Assembly (NCBI GenBank): GCA_000247545.1 | Contig: CP003316.1 | Span: 653,233 to 717,232, forward strand | DNA: 64,000 nt | Origin: Pyrobaculum oguniense TE7 | Lineage (GTDB): Archaea; Thermoproteota; Thermoprotei; Thermoproteales; Thermoproteaceae | Direction: 5' to 3' | Shown: positions 16,126-23,820 of the stretch, one piece after another | How positions within the stretch are numbered: the first letter of the stretch is position 1 | Layout of the letters: the number at the start of each line of letters is the position of its first letter | Notes under the pieces: model-generated | Databases searched by the model: none | What the model was told of the DNA's origin: nothing | The model's input: the letters and a program-made list of their open reading frames with translations, nothing else | Position numbers and translations under genes: made by a program

Positions 16126-16404
16126 TTATGTGTGGTTTAGATATTGGCGTAGCCAGGCGTATCGCTCGGATAGTTTTATGATCATTACACGGGGTCCTGG
16201 CCTGTATATCTCCACTACTCCCTTCCTCTGAAGGGCGTCTATGTACTTGTACAGTGTCTTGGGGGCTACCTCGCTTCTCCTTGCAAGCTCGCGGAGAGTG
16301 AGGCCCTCGGACCTGCTCAGTGTCTTGATAATCCTCCACATAACGCTGTCGTTAAAGACGTGGTTTAGAAAATGAAGAAACTTGTGTAAGTCGTTAGTAT
16401 CCAT
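16126..16404 (-). CDS. Winged-helix transcription regulator of the pilus locus
   Basis: A 92-residue DNA-binding protein. Residues 20-75 form a winged helix: MWRIIKTLSRSEGLTLRELA as helices 1-2, RRSEVAPKTLYKYIDALQRK as the recognition helix, then a VVEIYRPGPRVMIIKL wing. The family is MarR/ArsR-like. Its own TATA element (ATTATATATA) lies about 20-28 bp above ATG. It is the first gene upstream of the pilus subunit on the same strand, making it the likely switch for fibre production. No ligand-binding domain is present. Confidence 0.75.
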   Translation of the reverse strand: MDTNDLHKFLHFLNHVFNDSVMWRIIKTLSRSEGLTLRELARRSEVAPKTLYKYIDALQRKGVVEIYRPGPRVMIIKLSERYAWLRQYLNHT

Positions 16405-16476
16405 ATTCGTATTGGGGGTGGTATATATAATTTTTGCTCTGTATAAACTTTAGGTTTGTAATCTTAACAGTTGTTA

Positions 16477-16641
16477 CTATTTAGAAACATCGGTAGTAGC
16501 GTTGGCTAGCTGGTAGATCTTGACTTCCAGATCAACCTTCAGCTTTTGGAGACAAAATGGGCACTGGGCTGTTGGATCTTCTGTTATGAATTTTTTGCCA
16601 CAGTTTGGACACCTAATCCACAGCCGATACTTAACCAGCAT
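16477..16641 (-). CDS. Small zinc-ribbon protein (54 aa)
   Basis: An overlooked short gene: ATG at 16639-16641, stop at 16477-16479. The protein begins MLVKYRLWIRCPNCGKKF and contains CPNC at 11-14 and CPFC at 27-30, two knuckles 12 residues apart that can bind one zinc, followed by a hydrophilic tail. A TATAAAT box lies 25 bp above the ATG, so it is probably expressed as a leaderless mRNA. It lies upstream of the winged-helix regulator on the same strand. It may be a DNA- or RNA-binding accessory factor; nothing more can be said. Confidence 0.7.
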   Translation of the reverse strand: MLVKYRLWIRCPNCGKKFITEDPTAQCPFCLQKLKVDLEVKIYQLANATTDVSK

Positions 16642-16818
16642 GTGCTTTACACTGTCTTGATTTATAAGACTATTGTTATACTACCACATACCTAATTTTC
16701 ATTTGGAAACATCTGTTTCCAAGTCCTGCGTGTTAGCGGATGGCTTGAGGCAGGTCCGCTACCGGCGCCGTGGCCGTGTATACTGGTCGCCCAGATAATC
16801 TATGCTTCTAGTCCTCAT

Positions 16819-17040
16819 TTATGTAGCGGCGTCTCCTCCTCGCTGTGTTACATAAGTGCGTTTGGGCAGGGGGGCGTCCCACTCTAGTATGTACTCGCGG
16901 GCGTCTGCTATAAATCTTGCTTGTCTCGTTGCCGCCTTCAGCTGGCTGTATGCACCTGCCAGCTTCCACTGGCTGTGTCTAATTCTTCTGGTCGTCAGCA
17001 AGACTCTGCCCTCTTTATTGTTAACGTATACGTAAAACAC
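16819..17040 (-). CDS. Small conserved-looking hypothetical protein
   Basis: Unrecognised basic protein of 73 residues (FYVYVNNKEGRVLLTTRR...). The N-terminal strand pattern FYVYV followed by a basic helix could bind nucleic acid. It starts with GTG at 17040. A GATATAAAAC box about 25 bp above fits a leaderless transcript and is the main argument that the gene is real. Confidence 0.5.
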   Translation of the reverse strand: MFYVYVNNKEGRVLLTTRRIRHSQWKLAGAYSQLKAATRQARFIADAREYILEWDAPLPKRTYVTQRGGDAAT

Positions 17041-17091
17041 AGGTAAAGAGTTGCGGAGTGTTTTATATCTATCAGGTAAAATGTCCTTGGA

Positions 17092-17406
17092 CTATGAGGT
17101 GATGCCTATGGCGAATAGGAACTGGCGGAGGGCCTCGCCGTCGGGCGGCCTCTGGGTATTTACGAAGTGGCTCAGCGCCAGGGTGATGAAGGCCTCCCAC
17201 TGCTCGTCGTCTATCTCCGCGGTTACGGCGCCTACTTCCAGCATGTTGCCGCGCCTCCTGGCCTCGAAGTCGCCTATTTTTAGGTAGTCGCTCTGCACCA
17301 CCAGCTCGACGCCGAGCCTCTTCGCCGCGGCGGAGGCGTGGCTGAGTATAAGCGATGTGGAGTCCTCGCCGAACCTGCGCTTGTCCCTCGGGTCTATCAC
17401 CGCCAC
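17092..17406 (-). CDS. Hypothetical protein (104 aa)
   Basis: No family recognised. The sequence has a strand-helix pattern (LGVELVVQSDYLKIGDFEAR, then VGAVTAEIDDEQWEAFITLA) and ends in a hydrophobic tail. The start is GTG at 17406. It shares the A/T-rich element at 17424-17434 with the divergent HEPN gene, so the two may be co-regulated. Confidence 0.6.
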   Translation of the reverse strand: MAVIDPRDKRRFGEDSTSLILSHASAAAKRLGVELVVQSDYLKIGDFEARRRGNMLEVGAVTAEIDDEQWEAFITLALSHFVNTQRPPDGEALRQFLFAIGITS

Positions 17407-17423
17407 CGGGGCTTAGGATTGGC

Positions 17424-17434
17424 CATTTTTAAAC
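17424..17434. promoter_or_regulatory. Shared TATA element of two divergent genes
   Basis: ATTTTTAAAC-type sequence lying about 20-25 bp from the GTG at 17451 (plus) and about 20 bp from the GTG at 17406 (minus). The element is nearly symmetric, so it could serve both directions. Confidence 0.45.
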
Positions 17435-17450
17435 AAAGTTGCCCTCTGAC

Positions 17451-18328
17451 GTGGACGCGTTGCAGAGGTTGAGGAGGCAACTGGAGCTGATTAGGGCCTA
17501 CGCGGCGGAGCTGGGGGAGGAGCGTAGCTCCCCCGGGGTGGAGCGCCTTGAGCAGTTGATAATCCAGGCGTTGCTCGACCTCGGCGCAATGGCCCCCTCG
17601 GCGCTGGGGGCACCGCCTGCCCGGAGCTACGGCCAAATAGGCTACGAGTTGTACAGACGCGGCGCGTTGTCGAAGGAGGACGCGGCCGTTCTGAGGGCTA
17701 TGGCGGGGCTGAGGAACATCCACGTACACGGATACGCGGCGGTGGAGCCGGAGAAGGTGGTGGAGTGCTCCAAGCGGGTTGGGCAAGACGCCTTGAGAAT
17801 AGCCGAGGCGATCATAAGCGCGCTGGAGGGACGGGGCATCAACCCGCTTGAGGAAGAGGCAGTTGCGAAGATTAGGGACGTGCTGAGGGGAAGGGTGAGG
17901 TTGGCCTACCTCTTCGGGGGAGGGCCAAGGGGTACAGCCTCAAGGGGGACTACGACGTCGCAGTGTACGTGGAGGGCGGTTGCGACCTTTACGAGCTCGG
18001 CCTAATCCAGGTGGACCTCTCGGAGGCTTTGGGGGATGAGCGGGACGTGGTGTGCCTCAACTCGGCGCCGCCGGACATGGTCCTGGAGGCGCTCCCCGGC
18101 GTCCCCGTAATAGACGACCCGGCGCTGAGGGCGGAGCTCTACGCGAGGGCGCTTGCTGAGCTAAACGACGTGGAGATAACCACAAGACGCGCCTACCGGC
18201 GGTGGCGCCTCGCCGCGGCCCACTCCTCCTCTGCGTCTACGCAACGGGCTCCCACCTTGGCGCATATATCCTCCACGGCCTTCTTGACGCGGGCCCACCA
18301 ATCTTCCGAGACTTCCACCTTCCTGTAA
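17451..18328 (+). pseudogene. HEPN-nucleotidyltransferase fusion, frameshifted in the catalytic motif
   Basis: Frame one, up to about 17920, encodes a DUF86-type HEPN domain (HepT-like toxin family) with the RNase motif RNIHVHGY near residue 90. At the G5 run 17916-17920 the frame changes. With one more G the text would read LFGGRAKGYSLKGDYDVAVYV, the MNT-type minimal nucleotidyltransferase core (G-[GS]...DxD), which is then open to 18328. HepT and MntA are normally separate partners: MntA AMPylates and silences HepT. Here they are in line in one gene. The last ~45 codons run antisense into the radical SAM gene and are probably not native. Real inactivation, slippage or sequencing error are all possible. 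Confidence 0.75.
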
Positions 18329-18996
18329 TTTGCCGCTAGGCGGGCGTCGGCCATGGGTCTCGGCCTGTACTTGTCGTAGATCAGCTCGGCGCCCGTTGAG
18401 TGGGCCACCCTCACCACCTCCTCGATGTCTTGGGGGGAGTCGTTGAACCCGGGGATTATGGGCCCCATGAAGATCCACACCCTCACCCCCTCGGCGGCTA
18501 GCTTCTCCACTGCCCTTGCCCTGGCGAGGGGGTGGGCGGCCATGGGCTCCAGAATCCTGGCCTTATCCCTCAGAGTGGTTATGGTGATGCCCACGTCTAC
18601 CATTTCCCTGTACCTCTTGAGGACGTCCAAGTCGCGGACGACCATGCCGGATTTGGTCTGCACCGAGACGTGGAATCCCGCCTCTGCCAGCACCTCAATG
18701 GCTCCGCGGGACAGCTTGTAGAAGGCCTCTGGGGGCTGGTAGGGGTCGGTAATTGTGGAGAGGCCCACGACGCCGGGCTTTAGGCGCCTCACCTCTCTCC
18801 TAAGCACCTCCAGGAGGTTAGCCTTTACGTACACGACGCTTCCCCACATCTTGCCGGGGGGGCCCTTGGTGTAGTCTATGGCGTAGCAGTAGTGGCAGCC
18901 GTGGAGGCACCCCACATAGGGGTTGAGGGCGTAGTCGTACTCGGGGAGGCCGGACGGCGAAAGCGCCCTCTGCACCCTAATCTCGTAGACCTTCAC
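18193..18996 (-). CDS. Radical SAM protein, SplB-like (COG1533)
   Basis: The 267-residue protein begins with YDYALNPYVGC and the Cx3Cx2C cluster C30, C34, C37 (CLHGCHYC), which binds the 4Fe-4S cluster that cleaves S-adenosylmethionine. Barrel elements VGLSTITDPYQPPE, VSVQTKSGMVVRD and FMGPIIPGFNDS follow. This matches the COG1533 group related to spore photoproduct lyase, common in archaea and without a proven reaction. The 3' end overlaps the frameshifted HEPN-nucleotidyltransferase frame by 136 bp in convergent orientation. Confidence 0.85.
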   Translation of the reverse strand: MKVYEIRVQRALSPSGLPEYDYALNPYVGCLHGCHYCYAIDYTKGPPGKMWGSVVYVKANLLEVLRREVRRLKPGVVGLSTITDPYQPPEAFYKLSRGAIEVLAEAGFHVSVQTKSGMVVRDLDVLKRYREMVDVGITITTLRDKARILEPMAAHPLARARAVEKLAAEGVRVWIFMGPIIPGFNDSPQDIEEVVRVAHSTGAELIYDKYRPRPMADARLAANYRKVEVSEDWWARVKKAVEDICAKVGARCVDAEEEWAAARRHRR

Positions 18997-19043
18997 AACC
19001 TACAGCCGTTTTTAAGTTTTTAAGATGGGCCCCCCGTAGATGT

Positions 19044-19691
19044 GTGGGGTTGAAGGAGGAGCTTCTGAGGCTGTTGCGCGAGGACGAGGAGTTTAGGTAC
19101 GCGGTGGCCGGCCTCCTCAGCCTCGGCGAGGTGCTGGCAGAGCTGAAGAGGTTGAGGGAGGATTTCAATAAATTCGTAGAGGAGAGCCAGAGGAGGTGGG
19201 AGGAGAACAACAAGCGCTGGGAAGAAAACAACAAGAGGTGGGAGGAAAATGAGAAGCGCTGGGCGGGGTGGTTTGAGACGTGGAAAAAGTTCCTAGAAGA
19301 TTATTTCAACTTTAAAAGCGAGGTGAACAAGCGGTTCTCTATACTTGAGGAGAATTTGGGGGCGTTGACAGAGGCAGTTTACACGCGCTATGTTTGGGAG
19401 GACCTCTCAACAGAGCTTAGGGCCTCGGGGGAAGCCGTAGTTAGGCGTATTAGAAACGCCGACTTTGACGGGGTCGAGGTGGACCTCCTGGTGGAGACTG
19501 AGAAGAGGGTATACGTAGTGGAGGTGAAGGTAAGGCCGAGGATTGACGACGTGGGAGCTCTTCTGGCAAAAGCCGAGATTGTGGGTAGCCAGGTAGGCAA
19601 GCCGGCCGTCCCCGTGCTGGCCGGGTCGTACGTGGGGAGGGAGGTGGAGGCATACGCAAGGGGCAAGGGGGTGTTAGTCTTTACGTACTGA
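19044..19691 (+). CDS. Coiled-coil PD-(D/E)XK nuclease-like protein (DUF3782-like)
   Basis: Product of 215 residues. Residues 1-100 form a charged coiled coil that contains three tandem RWEENNK heptads (encoded by 19195-19260). Residues 110-215 show a restriction-endonuclease-like fold with FDGVEVDLLVETEKRVYVVEVKV (D...E-x-K), matching the DUF3782 families common in Thermoproteales. It may cleave or merely bind DNA; the family function is unproven. The start could be the first codon or the TTG two codons on. A TATA-like TTTTTAAG lies about 25 bp above. Confidence 0.7.
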   Translation: MGLKEELLRLLREDEEFRYAVAGLLSLGEVLAELKRLREDFNKFVEESQRRWEENNKRWEENNKRWEENEKRWAGWFETWKKFLEDYFNFKSEVNKRFSILEENLGALTEAVYTRYVWEDLSTELRASGEAVVRRIRNADFDGVEVDLLVETEKRVYVVEVKVRPRIDDVGALLAKAEIVGSQVGKPAVPVLAGSYVGREVEAYARGKGVLVFTY

Positions 19692-19779
19692 TGTTGCGTT
19701 TTCCATCTCACTGAGAAGGGGCCCGTTGCCGCGGCGCTGGTGTAGTCGTGTCGGGTGCCGGCGCTGGGGGCCGTCGCTT

Positions 19780-20277
19780 TCAGCGCCTCGCCTTTAGGAC
19801 TATGTTGACTTCTATTTCTGCCCAGCCCTCTCCGTCTGCGGTGCAGGTGCCGCTGAGGAGTAGGTCGTATCTGCCGGGGGCTATTTCGAGAGGGGCGTCG
19901 TACCCCGGGATGACCACCATGATCCTGTAGCAGGGCCCCGTGGCTACTGCGCAGGGCATGTCTATTGTGTACTCCCGCTCGCCGACAAGCCTAGCCCTAA
20001 GCCCGCCTACCACGCTTATATTCCCGCCGGCGGCCCTGGTCTTTGTCTCCGTCATGAACTGTATCTCAACCGGCTTCTCCGCCTTCACTGCGGCGGCCCG
20101 CACCTCCCTTCCCGAGCACAGCTCCGCCACGTCGAGTTGGAGCTCTGCCGGCTCCATTTCTATCCCATCGGCAGATATCTTGGCGACGCCTCTTATGCCC
20201 GACCCCACCACCCCAATCCCAGCGATAATTATAAGAATTACGGCGGCAAGGACGGCCGCCAAGAACAGCGATTTCAC
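19780..20277 (-). CDS. Membrane-anchored secreted protein
   Basis: Unrecognised product of 165 residues. One N-terminal hydrophobic helix (FLAAVLAAVILIIIAGIGVVG) anchors an extracytoplasmic domain with four cysteines (ELCSG, MPCAV, GPCYR, GTCTA) in a beta-rich, immunoglobulin-like pattern. The cysteine content may be linked with the VKOR gene that starts about 100 bp away on the other strand. Confidence 0.65.
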   Translation of the reverse strand: MKSLFLAAVLAAVILIIIAGIGVVGSGIRGVAKISADGIEMEPAELQLDVAELCSGREVRAAAVKAEKPVEIQFMTETKTRAAGGNISVVGGLRARLVGEREYTIDMPCAVATGPCYRIMVVIPGYDAPLEIAPGRYDLLLSGTCTADGEGWAEIEVNIVLKARR

Positions 20278-20383
20278 GTCGTATGCTCTATGCGGCTTTA
20301 AAAACTTTCACCTGCCGCCGTGCGGGTTGGTGCAGTTTTTGCCTATGCGGTTATGGTTATTAATAGCTTGATAAAGCGCATGT

Positions 20384-20839
20384 ATGAACTTCTGGTTGCC
20401 GTTGCTTGTGGTCTTTTCCTTAGGCGGCCTCGTCGCCTCGGGGCTTGTGGTGTACCTATTCTACATGCTTGGCCAGCTCCCGCCGGGGTGCTATGCCGAC
20501 GTCGAGATACTGCCAGGTGTAACCGCCGACTGTGTAAAGGTCCTGAAGAGCGAATACGCTTACATAGGCCCTGTTCCGCTGGATGTGGCCGCAGCCTTCT
20601 GGTTCGTCGTCAACATCGCCGCGGCGCTTTGGCTCTACCGGACCTTGGCAAGGCCAGCGGCGCGGTTTATCTTCTGGTGGCGCCTCCTGGGCCTCGCCAT
20701 TTTGCCGTACCTCATATACCTAGAGCTGGCGGTCCTCAAAGCCGTCTGTATATACTGCACCATAATGCACGCCTTCATAATCGCCGACTTTGTGGTAATA
20801 AGCATCTTTTTAAAAAAGATGGCCCCCCTCATTAGGTGA
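20384..20839 (+). CDS. Vitamin K epoxide reductase family protein (disulfide formation)
   Basis: VKOR homologues reoxidise a thiol oxidase partner and pass electrons to quinone, so they drive disulfide formation outside the cytoplasm. The 151-residue protein has four membrane helices, the loop cysteines C36 and C50, the GPVPLDVAAAFWF segment at the second helix, and the redox pair CIYC at 122-125. No fused thioredoxin domain is present, so a separate DsbA-like partner is expected elsewhere. The aminotransferase gene overlaps its stop by 4 bp, implying co-transcription. Confidence 0.87.
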   Translation: MNFWLPLLVVFSLGGLVASGLVVYLFYMLGQLPPGCYADVEILPGVTADCVKVLKSEYAYIGPVPLDVAAAFWFVVNIAAALWLYRTLARPAARFIFWWRLLGLAILPYLIYLELAVLKAVCIYCTIMHAFIIADFVVISIFLKKMAPLIR

Positions 20840-21924
20840 TATTTCCCGAGTTCTGCCTAGAGAGGTGGCAGTCGCTGAGGGATTGGAGAGCGCGGTATAA
20901 CCTATCTGAAAGCGGCGTTGAGCCTCTCACATATGAGGAGTTGGTGGAGTTGGTTGGGGTGCCCCGCGGGGTGGTGCTTGGCTACGGGATGACGAAGGGT
21001 CTTCCGAGACTTAGGGAGGAGTTGGCGGTGATGCATGGCGTTGGGCCAGAGGAGGTTTTAGTCACTTCGGGAGGCGCCGAGGCGAACTTTGTAACTACCC
21101 TCGCTTTGGTGGGGCCGGGGGACCGCGCGGTAGTGGTTATGCCTACCTATATGCAGATACCTGGAATACTCCGGGGGATAGGCGCTGTGGTGGATAAGAC
21201 GTGGATAAAATACGGCGAGGGGCTAGACGAGGAGGAGCTGAAGAGAAAAGTGGCTAGGGGGGTAAAGGCGGTGTTTGTGACAAACCCCAACAATCCCACC
21301 GGATACGTCCTCAGCGAAGGCGAGAGGAAGTTGCTAGTAGACTTGGCCGAGGATGCAGGGGCGTACCTCGTGGTTGACGAGGTGTACAGAGGACTTGAAC
21401 ACGAGGGCCCCGAGACCCCCACCTTCGCCAAGCACTACGACAAGGCTGTGGTCACCGGCTCTCTTTCAAAGACGTATGGCCTACCGGGGCTTAGAATTGG
21501 CTGGGTAGTGGGGCCGGAGGATGTGGTGAACGGGGCCTGGGCGGTGAAGGACTACACGACTATATCTCCCCCCTTGCTTGACCAACACCTCGCCGTAGCC
21601 GTGTTGGAGAAGAGGGACTACTTCATAAACAGGTCTAGAACCATAGTTAGGCGCAATTTTGCCATCTTCGGAGAGTACGTCAAGGCTAGGCCATACGTCA
21701 AGTGGTGGAATACCAAGGCGGCGGCGTTTAGCCACATCTATGTAGGAGGCGACACCTTAAAACTCGCCGAGGAGATTTTCGAAGAGACCGGCGTGTTGGT
21801 AAACCCCGGGGAGTGCTTTGAGATGAAGGGATACCTCAGAGTGGGCCTCGGGTGGGCAGACGAGAATAGGCTAAGAGAGGCCCTGGACCTCTTCTTCTGG
21901 GCCTTAGATAAGAAGCGTCCCTAG
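20836..21924 (+). CDS. PLP-dependent aminotransferase, class I/II
   Basis: Fold-type I aminotransferase of 362 residues. Landmarks are GYGMTKGLPRLREELA (50-65), NPNNPTG (150-156), DEVYR (181-185), the Schiff-base lysine K212 in GSLSKTYGLPGLRIGW, and a C-terminal LRVGLGW arginine for the carboxylate. It is shorter than typical aspartate aminotransferases and resembles archaeal enzymes annotated as aspartate aminotransferase or capreomycidine-synthase-like; the substrate cannot be decided. The start is GTG, overlapping the VKOR stop by 4 bp. It converges with the next gene with a 4-bp overlap. Confidence 0.82.
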   Translation: MIFPEFCLERWQSLRDWRARYNLSESGVEPLTYEELVELVGVPRGVVLGYGMTKGLPRLREELAVMHGVGPEEVLVTSGGAEANFVTTLALVGPGDRAVVVMPTYMQIPGILRGIGAVVDKTWIKYGEGLDEEELKRKVARGVKAVFVTNPNNPTGYVLSEGERKLLVDLAEDAGAYLVVDEVYRGLEHEGPETPTFAKHYDKAVVTGSLSKTYGLPGLRIGWVVGPEDVVNGAWAVKDYTTISPPLLDQHLAVAVLEKRDYFINRSRTIVRRNFAIFGEYVKARPYVKWWNTKAAAFSHIYVGGDTLKLAEEIFEETGVLVNPGECFEMKGYLRVGLGWADENRLREALDLFFWALDKKRP

Positions 21925-23072
21925 GGGGCCTCTGCCTTTTTTAAAACCTCGGAGACGGCTCCGTGCACCACCTCCACGTCCTCCTTTGAGATCATGTAGG
22001 GCGGGAGGAACCTCAGGGTGTTGACCCCCGCGGTGAGGGCCATTACTCCGCTGTCTAGGAGGGGCTGTATGAACTGGTCTGCCTTTACCCTCAGCTCTAG
22101 CCCGAGCATTAGGCCCATGCCCTTTACCCTGACGGCTAGGCGGGAACCCGTCTCGGCGAGGGCCTTGGCGAGCTCAGCGCCGGCGCGTTCGGCCTTGGCG
22201 GGGACGTCCTCCTCCCTAAGGAGCCGGGAGGCGGCGGCGGCAGCGGCCATAACCACCGCGTTGCCGGCGAAGGTGGATCCGTGCTCCCCCGGCTCGAAGA
22301 CGTCTCCGAACTCCTCCTTGGCTACGGCGAGGCCTATGGGGAGGCCCCCTGCCACGGGCTTGCCGGCGGTGAATATGTCGGGCTCTACGCCGTATTTCTG
22401 GAAGGCCCACACAGCGCCTGTTCTGCCGAAGCCGGTCTGGACCTCGTCTATTATGAGCAGGGCGCCTTTGCGCTGAGTCTCCTCTCTGAGCGCCTTGAGG
22501 AACTCCGGCGTGGCAGGATTCACCCCGCCTTCGCCCTGGATGGGCTCCACGACTACGCAACAGGTGTCCTCGCCGACGACCTTATCCACCTCGGCCGCGA
22601 CGTTGAACTTGCCGAAGCGGACGTGGGGGTAGAGGGGCTCGAAGGCCTTCCTATACTTCTCGTTCCAGGTGATTGAGAGGGAGCCCATGGTCCTTCCGTG
22701 GAAGCTGTTGGTGAAGGCCACTATTGTGGGTCTCTTGGTGACCTTCTTGGCGATCTTGATGGCCACCTCCACGGCTTCCGTGCCGGTGTTCTGTAGGAAG
22801 ACGACCCCGAACTTGGCGGGCAGAAGCTTCGAGAACTCTTCAATAAACCTCTCCCTGGCCGGGGTGGAGAAGTTGAGGGGCACAGCCCAGACCTCTTCCA
22901 ACTGCCTCTTGACGGTCTCTGCGATTTTGGGGTTGGCGTGTCCCAGGAAGACGACGCCGTGGTTGGTGTTGCAGTCAACATAGCGCCTCCCCTGGTCGTC
23001 CCAGACGTACTGCATAAAACCCCTCACAATACGTACTCCGTACTCTCTATAGTACTTGGCAATTCTGCCCAT
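21921..23072 (-). CDS. Acetylornithine/LysW-aminoadipate-semialdehyde type aminotransferase
   Basis: Class III aminotransferase of 383 residues. Signs are NTGTEAVEVAIKIAKK (95-110), SFHGRTMGSLS (123-133), EPIQGEGGVNP (176-186), IDEVQTGFGRTG (208-219) and the PLP lysine K238 in TAGKPVAGG. This pattern matches ArgD/LysJ enzymes, which in crenarchaea can serve lysine and arginine synthesis on LysW-carried intermediates. None of the other lysW genes are adjacent, and GABA aminotransferase remains possible. The gene is preceded by a TATATATAC element about 20 bp above the ATG. Confidence 0.78.
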   Translation of the reverse strand: MGRIAKYYREYGVRIVRGFMQYVWDDQGRRYVDCNTNHGVVFLGHANPKIAETVKRQLEEVWAVPLNFSTPARERFIEEFSKLLPAKFGVVFLQNTGTEAVEVAIKIAKKVTKRPTIVAFTNSFHGRTMGSLSITWNEKYRKAFEPLYPHVRFGKFNVAAEVDKVVGEDTCCVVVEPIQGEGGVNPATPEFLKALREETQRKGALLIIDEVQTGFGRTGAVWAFQKYGVEPDIFTAGKPVAGGLPIGLAVAKEEFGDVFEPGEHGSTFAGNAVVMAAAAAASRLLREEDVPAKAERAGAELAKALAETGSRLAVRVKGMGLMLGLELRVKADQFIQPLLDSGVMALTAGVNTLRFLPPYMISKEDVEVVHGAVSEVLKKAEAP

Positions 23073-23111
23073 TGAAAACGTGAAATTTGTAGTATATATA
23101 CGCCCCCGCCG

Positions 23112-23231
23112 TTAGTAGTACTCTACCTCGTAGGGGGATTCAGCCCCCTTCTTCCTGAGAATGCGCACCCAGATGTTCTTCCTTAAATCCATGCCAACCG
23201 CACCTTCTCCGCTTATAACCCCAATCTTCAA
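23112..23231 (-). CDS. Possible microprotein (26 or 39 aa)
   Basis: A minus-strand frame ends at TAA 23112-23114. From ATG 23192 it encodes 26 residues (MDLRKNIWVRILRKKG, then AESPYEVEYY); from TTG 23231 it encodes 39. A GGTTATAAGC box lies about 25 bp above the ATG, which favours the short form. The peptide is strongly basic with an aromatic tail. It lies in the intergenic space next to UPF0248. The only evidence is promoter spacing and composition. Confidence 0.35.
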   Translation of the reverse strand: MKIGVISGEGAVGMDLRKNIWVRILRKKGAESPYEVEYY

Positions 23232-23232
23232 G

Positions 23233-23245
23233 TTATTATATAGGA
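23233..23245. promoter_or_regulatory. TATA element upstream of the UPF0248 gene
   Basis: TTATTATATAGG centred about 33 bp above the ATG at 23271. It supports that ATG over the GTG at 23259, which is too close. Confidence 0.45.
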
Positions 23246-23270
23246 GGCATATGTAGACGTGACTAACCCC

Positions 23271-23507
23271 ATGAAGCAGATTTTCAATAAGGTAAAGTGG
23301 ACAGGCCGCCGCGCCCTATTTTGGTACATCAGCCGCGGCGGCGCCGGCGGGGAGGAGGTGGGCTCAACAGACGACGTAGTGGAGATAGGCCAAGACGGCG
23401 TTGTGATAAACGTGGGCGGGAGGAGGCGTTTCATACCCTACCACCGCATTGTGGAAATAAGGCTAGAGAGTGGGGAAGTGCTACTGAACAGAAGAAAGAA
23501 TAATTAG
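23271..23507 (+). CDS. UPF0248/DUF504 protein
   Basis: From ATG 23271 the product has 78 residues starting MKQIFNKVKWTGR, with a strand-rich middle and the conserved end FIPYHRIVEIR-x-ESGE, the hallmark of the small archaeal UPF0248 family. The role of the family is unknown; some members are linked to RNA metabolism by neighbourhood only. A start at GTG 23259 would add four residues but lies too near the TATA box. Confidence 0.75.
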   Translation: MKQIFNKVKWTGRRALFWYISRGGAGGEEVGSTDDVVEIGQDGVVINVGGRRRFIPYHRIVEIRLESGEVLLNRRKNN

Positions 23508-23820
23508 AGCAATTCGATAGACGTAGCTGTGCGAGTGGTTTCGTTACTAGCTGGTTTAATCGCCGCTTGACTTTACCCAAATTTGGAAGTCTCTGTGGCC
23601 TTGGTCGGGGCCTATAAGTAAACCACTGCGGCTTTCGCCCCCTTTCTACTCCCCGGGCGCCCTGTCGTGGCTTTCAACAGCCCGGACCTTGATTTCACAG
23701 TCCATGCTGCTTGTGGGTTCCAGGTCTTGTCTGTTGGCATGTACTCGGCCGCGGTCCTTGTAGTGTTGAACCTCGCTGAAGGCTGGGCGTTCTATAAAAA
23801 GACCTGCTGTCTATTGGCAC
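23508..23820. other. Intergenic stretch, 313 bp
   Basis: No gene was found. The last 30 bp hold the TATA box (TTCTATAAAAAG near 23791-23802) of the following nnrDE gene. A few short hairpins (for example GGCC...GGCC near 23598-23613) are visible, but no tRNA or C/D-box pattern. Confidence 0.4.

Noticed and set aside
15889-16140. Plus-strand 83-aa frame between the pilus gene and the HTH gene
   Set aside because: Gly/Cys/Leu-rich without pattern, overlaps the promoter of the pilus subunit and the HTH gene end.
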